Numbered from the stretch's first letter, positions 1 to 10,405 are shown. The stretch: 64,000 bases of DNA from Burkholderia contaminans (GCF_029633825.1 NZ_CP090641.1:62001-126000); one strand, 5' to 3'. Notes: a model not told the origin generated them from the sequence alone. Numbers and translations are program-made.

Positions 1-51
1 CACGGAGCAATCGAAGGCGAATATACGGTGCGCGCGACGCTGTCGAAATAA
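1..51 (+). CDS. 3' end of an unidentified protein
   Basis: The first 51 bases read open from the window edge and end in TAA. The last residues are GAIEGEYTVRATLSK, a balanced composition unlike the Arg/Ala-rich shadow frames around it. Only about 16 codons are visible, so the family cannot be named. The following 440 bases to the permease gene hold no convincing gene; a lone TATAAT at 150-155 has no good -35 partner. Confidence 0.45.
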   Translation, partial: HGAIEGEYTVRATLSK

Positions 52-494
52 ATCCGCACGCGAGCGTCGCGCGCATTCGAATTCCATTACCGGTTTCAAA
101 CCCCGCGATTCTTCCGAAAATCGACTGGCGCGAAACCGCTGATCCTCCCTATAATCCCGCCTGCATATTGCGTGCGCCTGATCGCGCACATTCGACGCGC
201 GTTCGTTCGCGCCGAAAGCGATTGATCCCGTCGTCGTCCGTCACGCGCACAGCCGCGTCGCACGGGCCGCACGGGCGTATTCCGTGAAAGGCCCGATCCG
301 TTTTCCGGATTGTTCCGGAAAATACGGATAATTCGCGGCGATTCCCATCGGATTGACGCAGTATCCATGTCGTTTCTTATTTGGAAAACGACGGCGGAGA
401 TTATTTCGTTTTCGGCATGCCGGGATCGGCATGAACGGTCGCGCATTGATATCGACAATGACGGCGGCCCGTTCGCGGCTGCCAGGAGACGGAC

Positions 495-1877
495 TTGAAA
501 CAACCAGAAGACCAGTTGCACCGCGGGCTGGAAGAGCGGCACATCAACCTGATGGCGCTCGGCGCGACGATCGGCGTCGGCCTGTTCCTCGGCTCGGCCA
601 CCGCGATCCGCGTCGCCGGCCCGGCCATCCTGCTGACCTACCTGCTGGGCGGCATCGCCATTTTCCTGATCATGCGCGCACTCGGCGAGATGGCGATCGC
701 CAATCCCGTCGCCGGCGCGTTCAGCCGCTACGCGCGCGACTACCTCGGCCCGCTCGCCGGCTACCTGACCGGCTGGACCTACTGGTTCGTGTGGATCGTC
801 ACCTGCATGGCGGAAATCACCGCGGTCGGCGTCTACATGCACATGTGGTTCCCCGGCGTGCCGAACTGGATCTGGGCGCTCGCGGCGCTCATGGCGATGG
901 GCTCGGTGAACTTCATCGCGGTCAAGCTGTACGGTGAATTCGAGTTCTGGTTCGCGTTGATCAAGATCGTCACGATCGTGCTGATGATCATCGGCGGCGG
1001 GCTGATGATCGCGTTCGGCATCGGCAACGGCGGTGTCGCGATCGGCCTGTCGAACCTGTGGGCGCACGGCGGCTTCATGCCGAACGGCATCAACGGTGTG
1101 GTCGCCGCGTTGCCGATCGTGATGTTCGCGTATCTCGGCGTGGAAATGCTCGGCCTCACCGCCGGCGAGGCGCGCAACCCGGAGAAGTCGCTGACGAAGG
1201 CCGTGAACTCGGTGTTCTGGCGCGTGCTGATTTTCTACATCGGTGCGCTGTTCGTGATCATGTCGCTGTATCCGTGGGACCAGATCGGCACGCAGGGCAG
1301 CCCGTTCGTGATGACGTTCTCGCGGCTCGGCATCCCGGCCGCCGCCGGCATCATCAACTTCGTCGTGCTGACCGCGGCGCTGTCGTCGTGCAACAGCGGC
1401 CTGTTCAGCACCGCGCGGATGCTCTACAACCTCGCGCAGCAGGGCCAGGCGCCGAGCACGCTCGGCAAGGTCAATCGCAACGGCGTGCCGGTGTACGGCG
1501 TGATCGTGTCGGTCACGCTGCTCCTGATCGGCGTGCTGCTCAACTATCTCGCGCCGCAGCACGTGTTCACGTGGCTCACGTCGGTGTCGACATTCGGCGC
1601 GATCTGGACGTGGTGCGTGATCCTGATCGCGCAGATGCGCTTTCGCCGCACGCTGTCGGCGGACAAGATCGCGCGCCTGCCGATCCGCGTGCCGTTCTAT
1701 CCGCTCGGTTCGTTCGTCGCGCTCGGTTTTCTCGTGCTCGTCGTCGTGCTGATGGCGTTCACGCCCGATACGCGCGTCGCACTCGTGATCGGGCCGGTAT
1801 GGATCGTGCTGCTCGGCATCACGTATGCGCTGTTCTACGCGAACCGTCCGGCGGCATCGGTGCCGACGAAGTCGTAG
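495..1877 (+). CDS. proY: amino acid permease, proline-specific type (APC superfamily)
   Basis: This is a 460-residue inner-membrane permease of the amino acid transporter (AAT) family, predicted to import an amino acid with protons. About twelve hydrophobic segments span the whole length. The conserved first-helix motif GATIGVGLFLGSA lies near residues 23-35 and the family signature EARNPEKS follows about residue 230. It starts at TTG, chosen because AGGAGA lies six bases upstream and the N-terminal sequence then matches family members (short polar leader, LHRGLEERHI). Overall similarity is closest to ProY and other proline/GABA permeases. The exact substrate cannot be fixed from sequence. 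Confidence 0.85.
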   Translation: MKQPEDQLHRGLEERHINLMALGATIGVGLFLGSATAIRVAGPAILLTYLLGGIAIFLIMRALGEMAIANPVAGAFSRYARDYLGPLAGYLTGWTYWFVWIVTCMAEITAVGVYMHMWFPGVPNWIWALAALMAMGSVNFIAVKLYGEFEFWFALIKIVTIVLMIIGGGLMIAFGIGNGGVAIGLSNLWAHGGFMPNGINGVVAALPIVMFAYLGVEMLGLTAGEARNPEKSLTKAVNSVFWRVLIFYIGALFVIMSLYPWDQIGTQGSPFVMTFSRLGIPAAAGIINFVVLTAALSSCNSGLFSTARMLYNLAQQGQAPSTLGKVNRNGVPVYGVIVSVTLLLIGVLLNYLAPQHVFTWLTSVSTFGAIWTWCVILIAQMRFRRTLSADKIARLPIRVPFYPLGSFVALGFLVLVVVLMAFTPDTRVALVIGPVWIVLLGITYALFYANRPAASVPTKS

Positions 1878-2096
1878 GCAGCATGGGCAGGGGCCCGCGC
1901 GACCCTTGATCGCAATCATGCACGCGCGGGCCGGACGATCTATGCTGGACGAATCGATTGTCCGCGCTTCGCGTGGCAACCCGCCGATTTCCGTGACCGC
2001 CCGCGACCGCGGCGGTTGTTCGGCTGCCGTGCGCCGCTTCCGCGCGAAGCTCCCGGCGTCGTTTCGCGACGACGCGCACGCACGGAGGCCTTCGCC

Positions 2097-3032
2097 ATGC
2101 AGCCTGCCCAGCCCATCCCGACGCTTGCGCGGATCGCGCTGGCCGTCGACCCGACGCCCGAATCGCTGTCCGCCGCGCGCTATGCGCGCACGCTGCTGCG
2201 CCCCGGCATGCGATTGCGCATCATCTGCGCCATCGACAACCCGCGCCTCGTATTGCCCGACATCCCGCGCATCGACGCACTGCTGACGTCCGCGCGCGAG
2301 GACCTGATGCGCGAAGCGCAGGCCATCAACGAACGGATCGCGGCGTTGTTCGCCGGCAGCGGCATCGAAGTCGAGCAGGCCATCATCGATACGTCGGTGA
2401 CGGGCGGTTCGGTAGCCGATGCGTTGGTGAGCGATACGTCGGCATGGCAAGCGGACGTGCTGGTGGTCGGTGCGAATCCGCATCACGGGCTGCTGCGGCT
2501 CGTGGAAGGCGCGATGTCGGACACGTTGACGACACGCGTGCGCTGCGCGCTGCTGATCGTGCCAGCCGCCTATGCGCGGCCGTCGGACGGCGGCCTGCAG
2601 CGGCTGATGTTCGCGGTCGACGGCAGCGAGCCGTCGCTGCAAGCGGTGCGCGTCGGGCTCGGCTTCGCGACGCCGACGACGTTGCTGTACGCGGCCTACG
2701 TGATCGATCGCGCGGTTCGTCTGACGGATATCGTGCCGGTGCGCGCGCTCGAGGATGCCTATCGCGCGGAGGGCGAGGATGCGCTCGCAAAGATCGGCCC
2801 GCTGTTCCATGCGACCGGAAACCCGAGCAAGCGCAGTGTCATTGAAACCCGCCCGACCAGCGACGACGTGGCCCATGCGCTGATGCGCGACGCCGTGCAC
2901 TGGCGCGCCGAACTGCTGGTGGTCGGCACGCATGGCAGGCGCGGCATCGCCGCCTGGCTGATCGGCAGCGTTGCACGCCGCATTGCGCATCTCGCACAGG
3001 TGCCGGTGCTGCTCGTGCGCGGTACCGAATAA
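2097..3032 (+). CDS. universal stress protein with two Usp domains
   Basis: This 311-residue cytoplasmic protein has two tandem UspA-type domains, roughly residues 5-155 and 165-310. The C-terminal domain keeps the nucleotide-binding signature G-x2-G-x9-G(S/T), visible as GTHGRRGIAAWLIGSVA near residue 280. The equivalent in the first domain (GANPHHGLLRLVEGAMS) is degenerate, so probably only the second half binds ATP. The ATG at 2097 has GGAGG eight bases upstream and is preferred over a TTG at 2016. It stands alone after the permease gene. Tandem Usp proteins are common in Burkholderia and usually respond to stress or low oxygen; that role is inferred. Confidence 0.85.
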   Translation: MQPAQPIPTLARIALAVDPTPESLSAARYARTLLRPGMRLRIICAIDNPRLVLPDIPRIDALLTSAREDLMREAQAINERIAALFAGSGIEVEQAIIDTSVTGGSVADALVSDTSAWQADVLVVGANPHHGLLRLVEGAMSDTLTTRVRCALLIVPAAYARPSDGGLQRLMFAVDGSEPSLQAVRVGLGFATPTTLLYAAYVIDRAVRLTDIVPVRALEDAYRAEGEDALAKIGPLFHATGNPSKRSVIETRPTSDDVAHALMRDAVHWRAELLVVGTHGRRGIAAWLIGSVARRIAHLAQVPVLLVRGTE

Positions 3033-3574
3033 TTCGCGCGGTGTCGCGATCGAAGCGCACTTGGCTTGACCTGCATCAGAAACCGCGCACTTCGCGCGTG
3101 AGACATTGACGGAACATCCGGCAACGCAGTGGGTCTGTCGTGCATGTACCGCGCAGCCACGCTGCAACACGCGCGCTGATGGCGGTGATCGGTGGAGCCG
3201 TTACATCGATTTCCGGAGCCGCAACGTGCGATGCACCGCGCGCCATCCGACCGAGAACTCTCTGGCACGAGGGTAGGCAGCTACGGTTGCCTTGGAGGAC
3301 GGGCGGGGTGAAAGCCACCCCGTCCGCTTTCCTCGTTCGTGTTTTTGTTGGCCCCGTCTGGATTGCCTTCCCCGCAGGAATCGTCGTCATGGCGGCCGTG
3401 TCGAACGGCGCGTCACGATGCGTGATGGCGCGCGGTGGCGCCGATGCGGATCGGTGAGGGTCGCGGCATGCGTACCGCTGCCGCTCAGGCACGGCGTGCC
3501 GCATGCGCTGCTGACCTTGCGAGATGCGCAGCCGTTGCACGGCCCCCGTGCCGTACATCGGCATGCTTGCATGC
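3033..3574. other. intergenic region with two small hairpins
   Basis: No credible gene was seen here. Two adjacent hairpins occur on the plus strand: a 5-bp stem AGGCA/TGCCT at 3275-3292, and a stem at 3297-3325 (GGAC and GGGGTG pairing with CACCCC and GTCC, with a four-base bulge). A T-run follows only 16 bases later (3342-3346). This could be the tail of a small RNA or a weak terminator for the stress-protein gene. The evidence is thin. Confidence 0.25.
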
Positions 3575-4009
3575 TCAGGTGAAGCGAAGCATCGACCGGA
3601 GGTCGTGCCGTCGGCCAACACCGCGGCGCACCCGCGGACGCTGGCGCCCGACATGCAGCGGCGTACACGCGCTGCACATGCGGTTGCGCAGGCGGTTCGC
3701 GTGCGGCCAGCCGGGGCGCGCGTTGCGACGCGGCTCGGCATCGGCCGGCGCGTCGGGTGCGGCCCGCGCGCAGAGTGCCGCGGCGAACCGTTGCAACGCG
3801 AGCACCGAGCCCGCGACGCTCTGGTACTTTTCGCGGCCGATCTGCCCGTCGAGCGTGACGAGCAACCCGGCTTCGCGTGCAAGCGCAAGCAAGGTGTCGA
3901 TATTGTCGGACGGAAGATTGCCGGCCGACACGGCCTGGGTGGGCTGGGCGCGCGCTTTGCCCGACGCGCGCCGCTGGCCGTCCCGGCCCGGTAAGTTGCG
4001 ATGTGCCAT
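3575..4009 (-). CDS. hypothetical protein, possibly frameshifted at the C-terminus
   Basis: A 144-residue product is predicted. The ATG at 4009 has AGGAGA six bases upstream and replaces a longer start at 4087. Residues about 30-80 (LPSDNIDTLLALAREAGLLV, then LDGQIGREKYQSVAG) look like a genuine helical protein. After about residue 85 the sequence turns Arg/Cys-rich and resembles out-of-frame translation. Either the true protein ends in another frame or the gene is decayed. No family was recognised. Confidence 0.5.
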   Translation of the reverse strand: MAHRNLPGRDGQRRASGKARAQPTQAVSAGNLPSDNIDTLLALAREAGLLVTLDGQIGREKYQSVAGSVLALQRFAAALCARAAPDAPADAEPRRNARPGWPHANRLRNRMCSACTPLHVGRQRPRVRRGVGRRHDLRSMLRFT

Positions 4010-4563
4010 GGTTGGTCTCCTGCGCCAGGCCCCGCGTGCCGGCTCGACGGCCGGCTGAGCGATGACCCGTATGAACGTATCGTCCATGTCACCAGTATCG
4101 TGTCGCGCCCGTGCGCTGCCAAGCGGCGCGCGCTGAAGTCGCTGTCAGGTATTGCGCGGCGCCTATCGGAATCCGCTGACACGCAGGGCGGCCGATCGGC
4201 TGTCGCGGCGACGCGCCGGCCCGTTCGTTCGGATGAATGGGCGGCGCGTGGAGGAGGTCGCTTGACGCATGATTTCGTCCGGTCTAACTTGGCCGGTGCA
4301 TCGGCGTCGAGCAGCGTTGCATCGCTCATCCGTCGGCCGATGCCGCGCCCCGGGGTGGCGTGGCAGGGCTTCCAGTCTCGTTCGCGGGCAGTTTGCGCCG
4401 CGGACCTTGCGCGGCCGGTTCGGGACGAACCGGCACGGCGGCACGCAACGTGCCGTTGATCGCGCGCAAACACGCGCCGGCGCATCGCACGCCGCGCCGC
4501 CGTTCAGTCTTTAAGCTTCCGGTACCTTCTTCTTTTCGTTCCTCGACTGTCAGGAGTCCGTCG
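4010..4563. other. 554-base intergenic region, nothing identified
   Basis: Every open frame here gives Arg/Ala/Pro-rich shadow translations with no ribosome-binding site or family motif. The stretch must carry the promoters of the two small flanking genes, which diverge from it. No clear -35/-10 pair or palindrome stood out. Confidence 0.3.
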
Positions 4564-4818
4564 ATGTCCAAGGACAATTTGCTCGATTCACTCAAGGAAG
4601 CCGCCAAACAGCGCGCGATCGGTTCGGATCAGCTGCGTGCGATGCTCGACGACGAAGTACGCATACTGTCGTCCGACGCGCGGGTGCACGACTACATCCA
4701 CGTATTCGCGATCCGGCACCTGCGCGAACGGATGCGCCGGCAGGACGACCTCCACGACGACACGCGTGCCGACGGGCCGCCCGCGGACGCCGATCCGCGT
4801 CCGAGCCATCGCCTGTGA
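4564..4818 (+). CDS. small DUF3562-like protein
   Basis: An 84-residue cytoplasmic protein. The core (VRILSSDARVHDYIHVFAIR then HLRERMRR) resembles the DUF3562 family of short Burkholderiales proteins, which have a conserved V-x-D-Y-I-x-V-x-A-x-R pattern; this assignment is from memory. The C-terminus is acidic and Pro/Asp-rich. The ATG at 4564 follows an AGGAG motif and is preferred to a longer upstream frame. Function is unknown. Confidence 0.65.
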   Translation: MSKDNLLDSLKEAAKQRAIGSDQLRAMLDDEVRILSSDARVHDYIHVFAIRHLRERMRRQDDLHDDTRADGPPADADPRPSHRL

Positions 4819-5161
4819 CGGGCGAGCGCCGCGGCCGACGCCGCGGGCGTCACACGATCCGTCGCCGGGCCAGGGCCGGATCCTGATCGACATTCCTGCG
4901 TTGGTCGACAGCAAACCGGCCCGTTCCAAAGTCTTTTTTTGATCGCCGTGCCCGGGATCGACGGTGCTGCCGTCGCGTCCGGGGCGGTGCACGCACCGTG
5001 CCGCGCATCGCGGTCATCCTGACGATCTGCTGACAACCTGCCTTGCGTTTTGTCATACGTTTCACTGAATTGTCACAGCAGCCTCAAGTAAGTGGCGCGA
5101 TTGCCGTTTACCCGGTCAATTCGTCCACCGGGCGTTCCCGCTCCCTTACCGAGTCGTTGCC
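4819..5161. other. intergenic region before the chemoreceptor gene
   Basis: This is 343 bases without a gene. A run of seven T residues at 4934-4940 could end transcripts from the small gene upstream, but no strong stem precedes it. No clear sigma-28 chemotaxis promoter was seen before the chemoreceptor start. Confidence 0.3.
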
Positions 5162-6961
5162 ATGCTCTCGTCCATCCGCGCTCGCATCCTTGCCGCGTGC
5201 GTCGCCATCGTCGTATTCGCGCTGGTCGCCACCACGCTCATCAACTATTTCATCGCGCGCTCGTACAACGAAGACGCGATCGACCGCAACCTGACCTCCG
5301 TCGCCAGCGGCCATGTGGTCGGGATCGCCGACTGGGTCGCCACCCGCAGCCGGATGATCGCGTCGCTGCAGGACGCCGCACTGACGCCCGATCCGCTGCC
5401 GGTGTTCAAGCAGATGGCCACGGCCGGCGGCTTCACCAACGTCTACGCGGGCTACGCCGACAAGGCGTTCCACTTCTCCGACCCGACCGGCATTCCGCCC
5501 GACTACGATCCGACCGGCCGCCCGTGGTACAAGCAGGCCGCGCAGGCCGGCAAGCCGGTCGTCACGCCGCCGTACGTCGACGCCGGCACGGGCAACCTCG
5601 TCGTCACGTTCGCGGTGCCGATCCTGCGTGACGGTGCGCTGAAGGGCGTCGTCGCAGCGGACGTCGCGATGGACACCGTGATCGCGAACGTGAAGTCGAT
5701 TCACCCGACGCCCGCGAGCTTCGGGATGTTGATCGACAGCAACGGCCATGTGGTCGCGCACCCGGACCCGAAGCTCACGCTGAAGCCGGTCGCCGACGTG
5801 TCGCCCGAACTCGGCGCGACGAACGGCGCGACGATCGCGGCCGCGACCGCGCCCGTCGAGGTGACGGTCGGCGGCGACGCGAAGCTGGTGCGCGCGCGCC
5901 CCGTGCCGGGCACGGACTGGTACGCGCTGGTGCTGCTCGACAAGAGCGAAGCGACGGCCGGGATGCGCTCGCTGCTGACAGCTTCGCTGATCACGCTGCT
6001 CGTGATCGTCGGTGTGGCGTCGCTGATCATCGGCGCGATCACCGCGACCGCGTTCCGCCGCCTGTCGCAAGTGCGCCAGGCCATGGCCGCGATCGGCTCG
6101 GGCGCCGGCGACCTGACGCAGCGCCTGCCGGCCGACGGCCGCGACGAAGTGGCCGACATCGCCCGCTCGTTCAACAGCTTCGTCGACAAGCTGAACGACG
6201 TGATGCGCCAGATCCGCGATGCGAGCGAATCGGTGCGCACGGCCGCGAACGAGATCGCGGCGGGTAACCAGGACCTGTCGTCGCGCACAGAATCGGCGGC
6301 GGCGAGCCTCGAGGAAACGGCCGCGTCGATGGAAGAGATCACGGCGACGGTGGGTCAATCGGCAGCCGCCGCCGGCCAGGCCGACGAACGCGCGGCGGCC
6401 GCGTCGCGGATCGCGTCGCACGGCGGCGTGGTCGTGTCGGACGTCGTCGCGACGATGGAGAAGATCGAGGAAGCGTCGGGCCGGATCGGCGACATCATCG
6501 GCGTGATCGACGGGATCGCGTTCCAGACCAACATCCTCGCGCTGAACGCGGCCGTCGAAGCGGCGCGCGCGGGCGAGCAGGGCCGCGGCTTCGCGGTCGT
6601 CGCGCAGGAAGTGCGCAGCCTTGCGCAACGCAGCGCGCAGGCCGCGCGCGAAGTGAAGGTGCTGGTCGAATCGACGGTCGCGAGCGTGTCGGCCGGGTCC
6701 GGGCAGGTGCGTCAGGCGGGCGACACGATGCGCGAGATCGTGTCCAACGTGTCCAACGTGACGACGATCATCTCCGAGATCACGCACGCGGCGAACGAGC
6801 AGACGCGCGGCATCCAGGAGGTGAATCGCGCGGTCACGCAGCTCGACGAAATGGTGCAGCAGAACGCGGCGCTCGTCGAACAGTCGACTGCCGCCGCGAC
6901 CGCGCTGCAGTCGCAGGCGAACGCGCTGGCGACCACGGTCGGGCGGTTCAAGGTCGCTTGA
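5162..6961 (+). CDS. methyl-accepting chemotaxis protein with dCache sensor domain
   Basis: A 599-residue inner-membrane chemoreceptor that would signal to the CheA/CheW array. In order it has a transmembrane helix at about 8-28, a periplasmic dCache-type ligand domain at about 30-265, a second helix at about 270-295, a HAMP linker, and a cytoplasmic signalling domain at about 370-590. The conserved hairpin tip is intact ([20 protein letters not shown] near residue 452). There is no C-terminal NWETF-like tether for CheR/CheB. The ligand is unknown, although dCache chemoreceptors often sense amino acids or organic acids. It is monocistronic, and its 3' end meets the convergent sigma-54 regulator gene. 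Confidence 0.92.
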   Translation: MLSSIRARILAACVAIVVFALVATTLINYFIARSYNEDAIDRNLTSVASGHVVGIADWVATRSRMIASLQDAALTPDPLPVFKQMATAGGFTNVYAGYADKAFHFSDPTGIPPDYDPTGRPWYKQAAQAGKPVVTPPYVDAGTGNLVVTFAVPILRDGALKGVVAADVAMDTVIANVKSIHPTPASFGMLIDSNGHVVAHPDPKLTLKPVADVSPELGATNGATIAAATAPVEVTVGGDAKLVRARPVPGTDWYALVLLDKSEATAGMRSLLTASLITLLVIVGVASLIIGAITATAFRRLSQVRQAMAAIGSGAGDLTQRLPADGRDEVADIARSFNSFVDKLNDVMRQIRDASESVRTAANEIAAGNQDLSSRTESAAASLEETAASMEEITATVGQSAAAAGQADERAAAASRIASHGGVVVSDVVATMEKIEEASGRIGDIIGVIDGIAFQTNILALNAAVEAARAGEQGRGFAVVAQEVRSLAQRSAQAAREVKVLVESTVASVSAGSGQVRQAGDTMREIVSNVSNVTTIISEITHAANEQTRGIQEVNRAVTQLDEMVQQNAALVEQSTAAATALQSQANALATTVGRFKVA

Positions 6962-6973
6962 CGCGGCTCGTGG

Positions 6974-7003
6974 AAAAATCGGCCGCGCCGCTCAGGCGCG
7001 GCC
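6974..7003 (-). terminator. rho-independent terminator of the sigma-54 regulator gene
   Basis: A perfect 9-bp stem GGCCGCGCC/GGCGCGGCC (6981-6989 and 6995-7003) with a five-base loop is followed, reading the minus strand, by ATTTTT. The TGA stop codon of the regulator gene lies at the loop edge, so the terminator overlaps the gene end. Confidence 0.75.
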
Positions 7004-7972
7004 GTCGTCGCGCATCAGCGCGAGCCGGTTGTAAAGCGTTTTCAGGCTGATCCCGAGCGCTTTCGCGGCACGCGGCTTGTTGCCGTCGAAGTGGCGCAGC
7101 GTCGCCGCGATGAAGCGTTGCTGCGCATGGTGCAAGGTCGCGCCGAGCGGCAGCGCCATCGTGTTCTCCGACAGGCGTTCGGGCGCCATTGCCGGCTTCG
7201 GCAACGTGACGTCGATGCCGTCGTCCGCCAGGATGTAGGCGCGCTCGATCGTGTTGTGCAGCTCACGGACGTTGCCGGGCCACGAATACGCGTGCAGCGC
7301 CGCGATCGCGGCCTCGGTCAGCCGCTTGTGCGCATGGTGCCGCGCATTGAGCGCGTCGACGAATTCCAGTGCGATCGTCTCGATGTCGGTGTCGCGCTGG
7401 CGCAGCGGCGGCACGTATAGCGCAAACGCGGCGAGGCGATAGAACAGGTCCTCGCGCAGCCGGCCGTCGCGCACGGCTTCGGCCGGGTTGTGGCGCGTGG
7501 CCGACGCGATGCGCACGTCGAGCGGAATCGGCTCGGTGCCGCCCACCCGCACGATCACATTCGATTCGATCGCCCGCAGCAGCTTCACCTGCATCGGTGC
7601 GGGCATTTCCGCGATCTCGTCGAGCAGCAGCGTGCCGCCGCGCGCGGCTTCGAAGAAGCCTTCCCGCTGCGCAATTGCGCCGGTGAAGCTGCCTTTCTCG
7701 TGCCCGAACAATTGCGATTCCGCGATATCGGGCGGAATCGCGCCGCAGTTCACGGGGACGAACGGGCCGTCGCACCGGGCACTGAGATCGTGCAGCCGGC
7801 GCGCGACGATATCCTTGCCGACCCCGCTTTCGCCGGCAATCATCACACTGGCCCGGGTCGGGGCGATCTTTTCGATGCGGCCGAGCAGCGTGCGCATCGC
7901 GGTGGACCGGCCGGACAACCGGCGGCCGTCTGCACGCTGCTTCGACCGGTTTGCGGTTTCTCCCATTGGCAT
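6992..7972 (-). CDS. sigma-54-dependent activator lacking a receiver domain
   Basis: A 326-residue enhancer-binding protein made only of the AAA+ core and a Fis-type helix-turn-helix. Walker A is GESGVGKD (residues 47-54), the sigma-54 contact loop is GSFTGA (94-99, Ser in place of the usual Ala), and Walker B is GTLLLDEI (113-120). The C-terminal DNA-binding helix pair lies near 290-320 (KPRAAKALGISLKTLYNRL). With only about 20 residues before the AAA+ domain there is no input module, as in PspF-type activators. It must be controlled by a partner protein, by expression level, or be constitutive. It is divergent from the hybrid kinase gene, which could feed into it. Confidence 0.88.
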   Translation of the reverse strand: MPMGETANRSKQRADGRRLSGRSTAMRTLLGRIEKIAPTRASVMIAGESGVGKDIVARRLHDLSARCDGPFVPVNCGAIPPDIAESQLFGHEKGSFTGAIAQREGFFEAARGGTLLLDEIAEMPAPMQVKLLRAIESNVIVRVGGTEPIPLDVRIASATRHNPAEAVRDGRLREDLFYRLAAFALYVPPLRQRDTDIETIALEFVDALNARHHAHKRLTEAAIAALHAYSWPGNVRELHNTIERAYILADDGIDVTLPKPAMAPERLSENTMALPLGATLHHAQQRFIAATLRHFDGNKPRAAKALGISLKTLYNRLALMRDDGRA

Positions 7973-8422
7973 GGATCGGTATTGGCGGGACCGTTTTGAA
8001 AATCGGCACCACGCGCTCCGTTGATTGCAATATTTTCATCGACAGCAAAACGACCACGAAGGTGCCGCGAAATAGAAATTTCCAATGTACGCGGCGGGGA
8101 CGGAAGAGACAGGCCATCGATTCCTGAGGCGAATGAGGGCGTCTCTGGCTATCCGGGGTCGTATCGGTGCTTTTTTACAGACTTTCGATGAAAAAACGGT
8201 CGTGACCATCGTGCGGTGATGCGGCGCGCGACACCGGCCGGCGCTCAACCGGTCACGGCACCCCGCACAGCCGGCGAGTCAGGCAGGCGGCCGTCCACGA
8301 CCCGCGTCAGGCATGCCATATGCGGCGCCCATCAGGCTCGCCCGGCACGCTCGACGGCAGGCCGGATGGTCGACCTGCGGCATGACGCCGTGCGACCGGA
8401 GCCGGCGCGAGGCAAGGATGCA
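7973..8422. other. divergent promoter region
   Basis: This 450-base gap separates the divergent sigma-54 activator and hybrid kinase genes. It is more AT-rich than its surroundings around 8020-8060 and 8165-8205. TTTTCATCG near 8033 and its complement CGATGAAAA near 8184 form a widely spaced inverted pair that could be operator half-sites. No -24/-12 sigma-54 element was confidently placed. Confidence 0.3.
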
Positions 8423-10405
8423 ATGAGGCCCCTGACCCGTGAGTTGATACGGCAGGGTGCATGGATCGTGCTGGCCGTCGGGCTGGCGTCCGCGCTACAG
8501 GCGTGGGCGGTTCACGTCGTCGGCGGGCACGCGCCATTTGCGCCGCTGCCATTTTATGCAGGCGTTGCGGCTGCCGCGTGGCTGACGTCGTTCGGCGGTG
8601 GCCTGGTTGCGGTCGCGTTGAGCGTGGTCGTGATCGGCACGCTGTGGTGGCGTGATGCGCCGCTGGCCGCGCTGCTCACGCAGGGCGGCACGTTCGTCGC
8701 GATCAGCTTCGTCGAGTGCATGTCCGTGATGGCCGTGAAGCCGCTGCTCGCGAACGATCGTCTGCGCGCACCCGATGACGACGGCGACGCCGATGCCCGC
8801 GAGCCGCATCGCGAACCGACGCCGGCTGCACGCGTCCCCGTCCCTGACGACCGGCTGTTGCGCCGTGTGGTCGACGCTTCGCCCGACGCGATCGTCGCGG
8901 TTGATGTTGCGCGCCGGATCACGAGCTGGAATCCGGCCGCGCGGCGGATCTTCGGCATCGACGCGGCGCAAGCCGCCGGGCGCGACGTCGCCGCGATGAT
9001 CGCGCCGCGCTGGTTGCGGCGACATCCGTTGCCCGCGTCGTTCGCGAACCTGCACGCGCCGGTCGGTCCGCTCGACGTGCTGTGTGTGCGACGCGACGGA
9101 GGCCGTTTTCGGGCGACTTTCGCGGCATCGCCGATGGTCGATGCGCAGGGCAACTGCATGGGCCTGTCGATCACGCTGCGCGACGCGCACGAACGGCGCC
9201 GCGGCGAGCGGCGCAACCTGCGCTCGCTGCGCGGCGCGCGCGACGCACGCGCACAGGCGGACACGTCGAACCGGCTGAAGGACGAACTGCTGGCCACGGT
9301 GTCGCACGAGCTGCGCACGCCGCTGAACGTGATCTACGGCTGGGTCGAGGTGCTGCGCAACATCGACGGCCAGGGGCTCGCGCAACAGGCCGTCGACGCG
9401 ATCGATCGCAGCGCGCGGTCGCTGTCGCACATGGTTGCCGACCTGCTCGACGCGTCGTCGCTCGCGACCGGCCGGTTGCGCCTCGAGCGCGTGCCGGTCG
9501 ATCTCGTGCGGGTCGTGCGCGATGCCACGCGTGAACTCGACGCGACGGCACGGGCGAGCGGGCTCGAGCTGTCGACCCGATACGCGATGCCGACCTGCGT
9601 GATTCCGGCGGACCGCGAGCGCGTGCGCCAGGTCCTGTCGAACCTGCTGTCGAACGCGATCAAGTTCACGCCGCCGGGCGGGCGCATCGTCGTGTCGCTG
9701 GCCCGGGCCGGCGAGCGCGTGCGGCTGTCGGTCGCCGATACGGGGCAGGGCATTGCGCCGGAATACCTGCCGCACCTGTTCGAGACGTTCAGCCGGCCGG
9801 AACGCGCATTCGCGTCGCCGGCGCGCGGTCTCGGGCTCGGCCTGTCGATCGTGCGCAACATCGCGCAACTGCACGGCGGCGATGTCGTCGCGACGAGCGC
9901 CGGTATCGGGCGCGGGACGACCGTCACGGTCACGCTGCCGGCTGGCTGGGACGTCGACGATCCGGCCGAAAACCTGCTGCACGCGGCGGGCACGCCGGAG
10001 CCGGTGACGCTCGACGGCCAGCGCGTGCTCGTCGTCGACGACGATCCGACATCGCGCGCGAGCCTCGCCGCGGCCCTCGAAACGATGGGCGCGCAGGTAT
10101 CGACCGCGCAGTCGGGGCATGACGCGCTCGACGCGGTGGAAAGGCAGGCGCCGAACGTCGTGCTGTCGGATCTTGCGATGCCGGACGGCGATGGCTTCTG
10201 GCTGCTCGACCGCATCCGTCATTTGCCGGGCAGCAGCGGGCATCTGCCCGTCGTCGCGGTCACGGCCCACGCCGGCAACGCCGATCGGCACCGAGCGATG
10301 GCGGCCGGGTTCGACGCGTATCTGCGCAAGCCGGTGGACATGCCGACGCTGGCGAGCGTGATCGCCGATGTCGCACCGGACGCCGCGCACGATCGGAAAG
10401 GGTGA
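8423..10405 (+). CDS. hybrid sensor histidine kinase (PAS, HisKA, HATPase, receiver)
   Basis: A 660-residue membrane-anchored hybrid kinase. Two or three hydrophobic segments lie within residues 8-95 and a PAS domain at about 142-255. The phospho-acceptor SHELRTPL is near His295. ATPase boxes follow in order: NLLSNAIKF, DTGQGI and GLGLGLSI. A C-terminal receiver starts VLVVDDDPTSR, with its phosphorylated Asp in LSDLAMP (about residue 583) and Lys in YLRKP. The ATG at 8423 is preferred to 8216 because AAGGA precedes it and the protein then begins at the membrane segment. No DNA-binding output or Hpt domain is attached, so the phosphate target is elsewhere. Confidence 0.88.
   Translation: MRPLTRELIRQGAWIVLAVGLASALQAWAVHVVGGHAPFAPLPFYAGVAAAAWLTSFGGGLVAVALSVVVIGTLWWRDAPLAALLTQGGTFVAISFVECMSVMAVKPLLANDRLRAPDDDGDADAREPHREPTPAARVPVPDDRLLRRVVDASPDAIVAVDVARRITSWNPAARRIFGIDAAQAAGRDVAAMIAPRWLRRHPLPASFANLHAPVGPLDVLCVRRDGGRFRATFAASPMVDAQGNCMGLSITLRDAHERRRGERRNLRSLRGARDARAQADTSNRLKDELLATVSHELRTPLNVIYGWVEVLRNIDGQGLAQQAVDAIDRSARSLSHMVADLLDASSLATGRLRLERVPVDLVRVVRDATRELDATARASGLELSTRYAMPTCVIPADRERVRQVLSNLLSNAIKFTPPGGRIVVSLARAGERVRLSVADTGQGIAPEYLPHLFETFSRPERAFASPARGLGLGLSIVRNIAQLHGGDVVATSAGIGRGTTVTVTLPAGWDVDDPAENLLHAAGTPEPVTLDGQRVLVVDDDPTSRASLAAALETMGAQVSTAQSGHDALDAVERQAPNVVLSDLAMPDGDGFWLLDRIRHLPGSSGHLPVVAVTAHAGNADRHRAMAAGFDAYLRKPVDMPTLASVIADVAPDAAHDRKG

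Noticed and set aside
150..155. TATAAT as a promoter for the permease gene
   Set aside because: No -35 element at 16-18 bases, and it is 340 bases from the start codon.
96..3170. A 1024-codon open frame on the minus strand
   Set aside because: It is antisense to the permease and stress-protein genes, and its Arg/His/Ala-rich translation has no family motif; GC-rich DNA often lacks stops in this frame.
3265..3350. A riboswitch or sRNA
   Set aside because: Two small hairpins are present but match no riboswitch class I know, and the T-run is too far from the stem.
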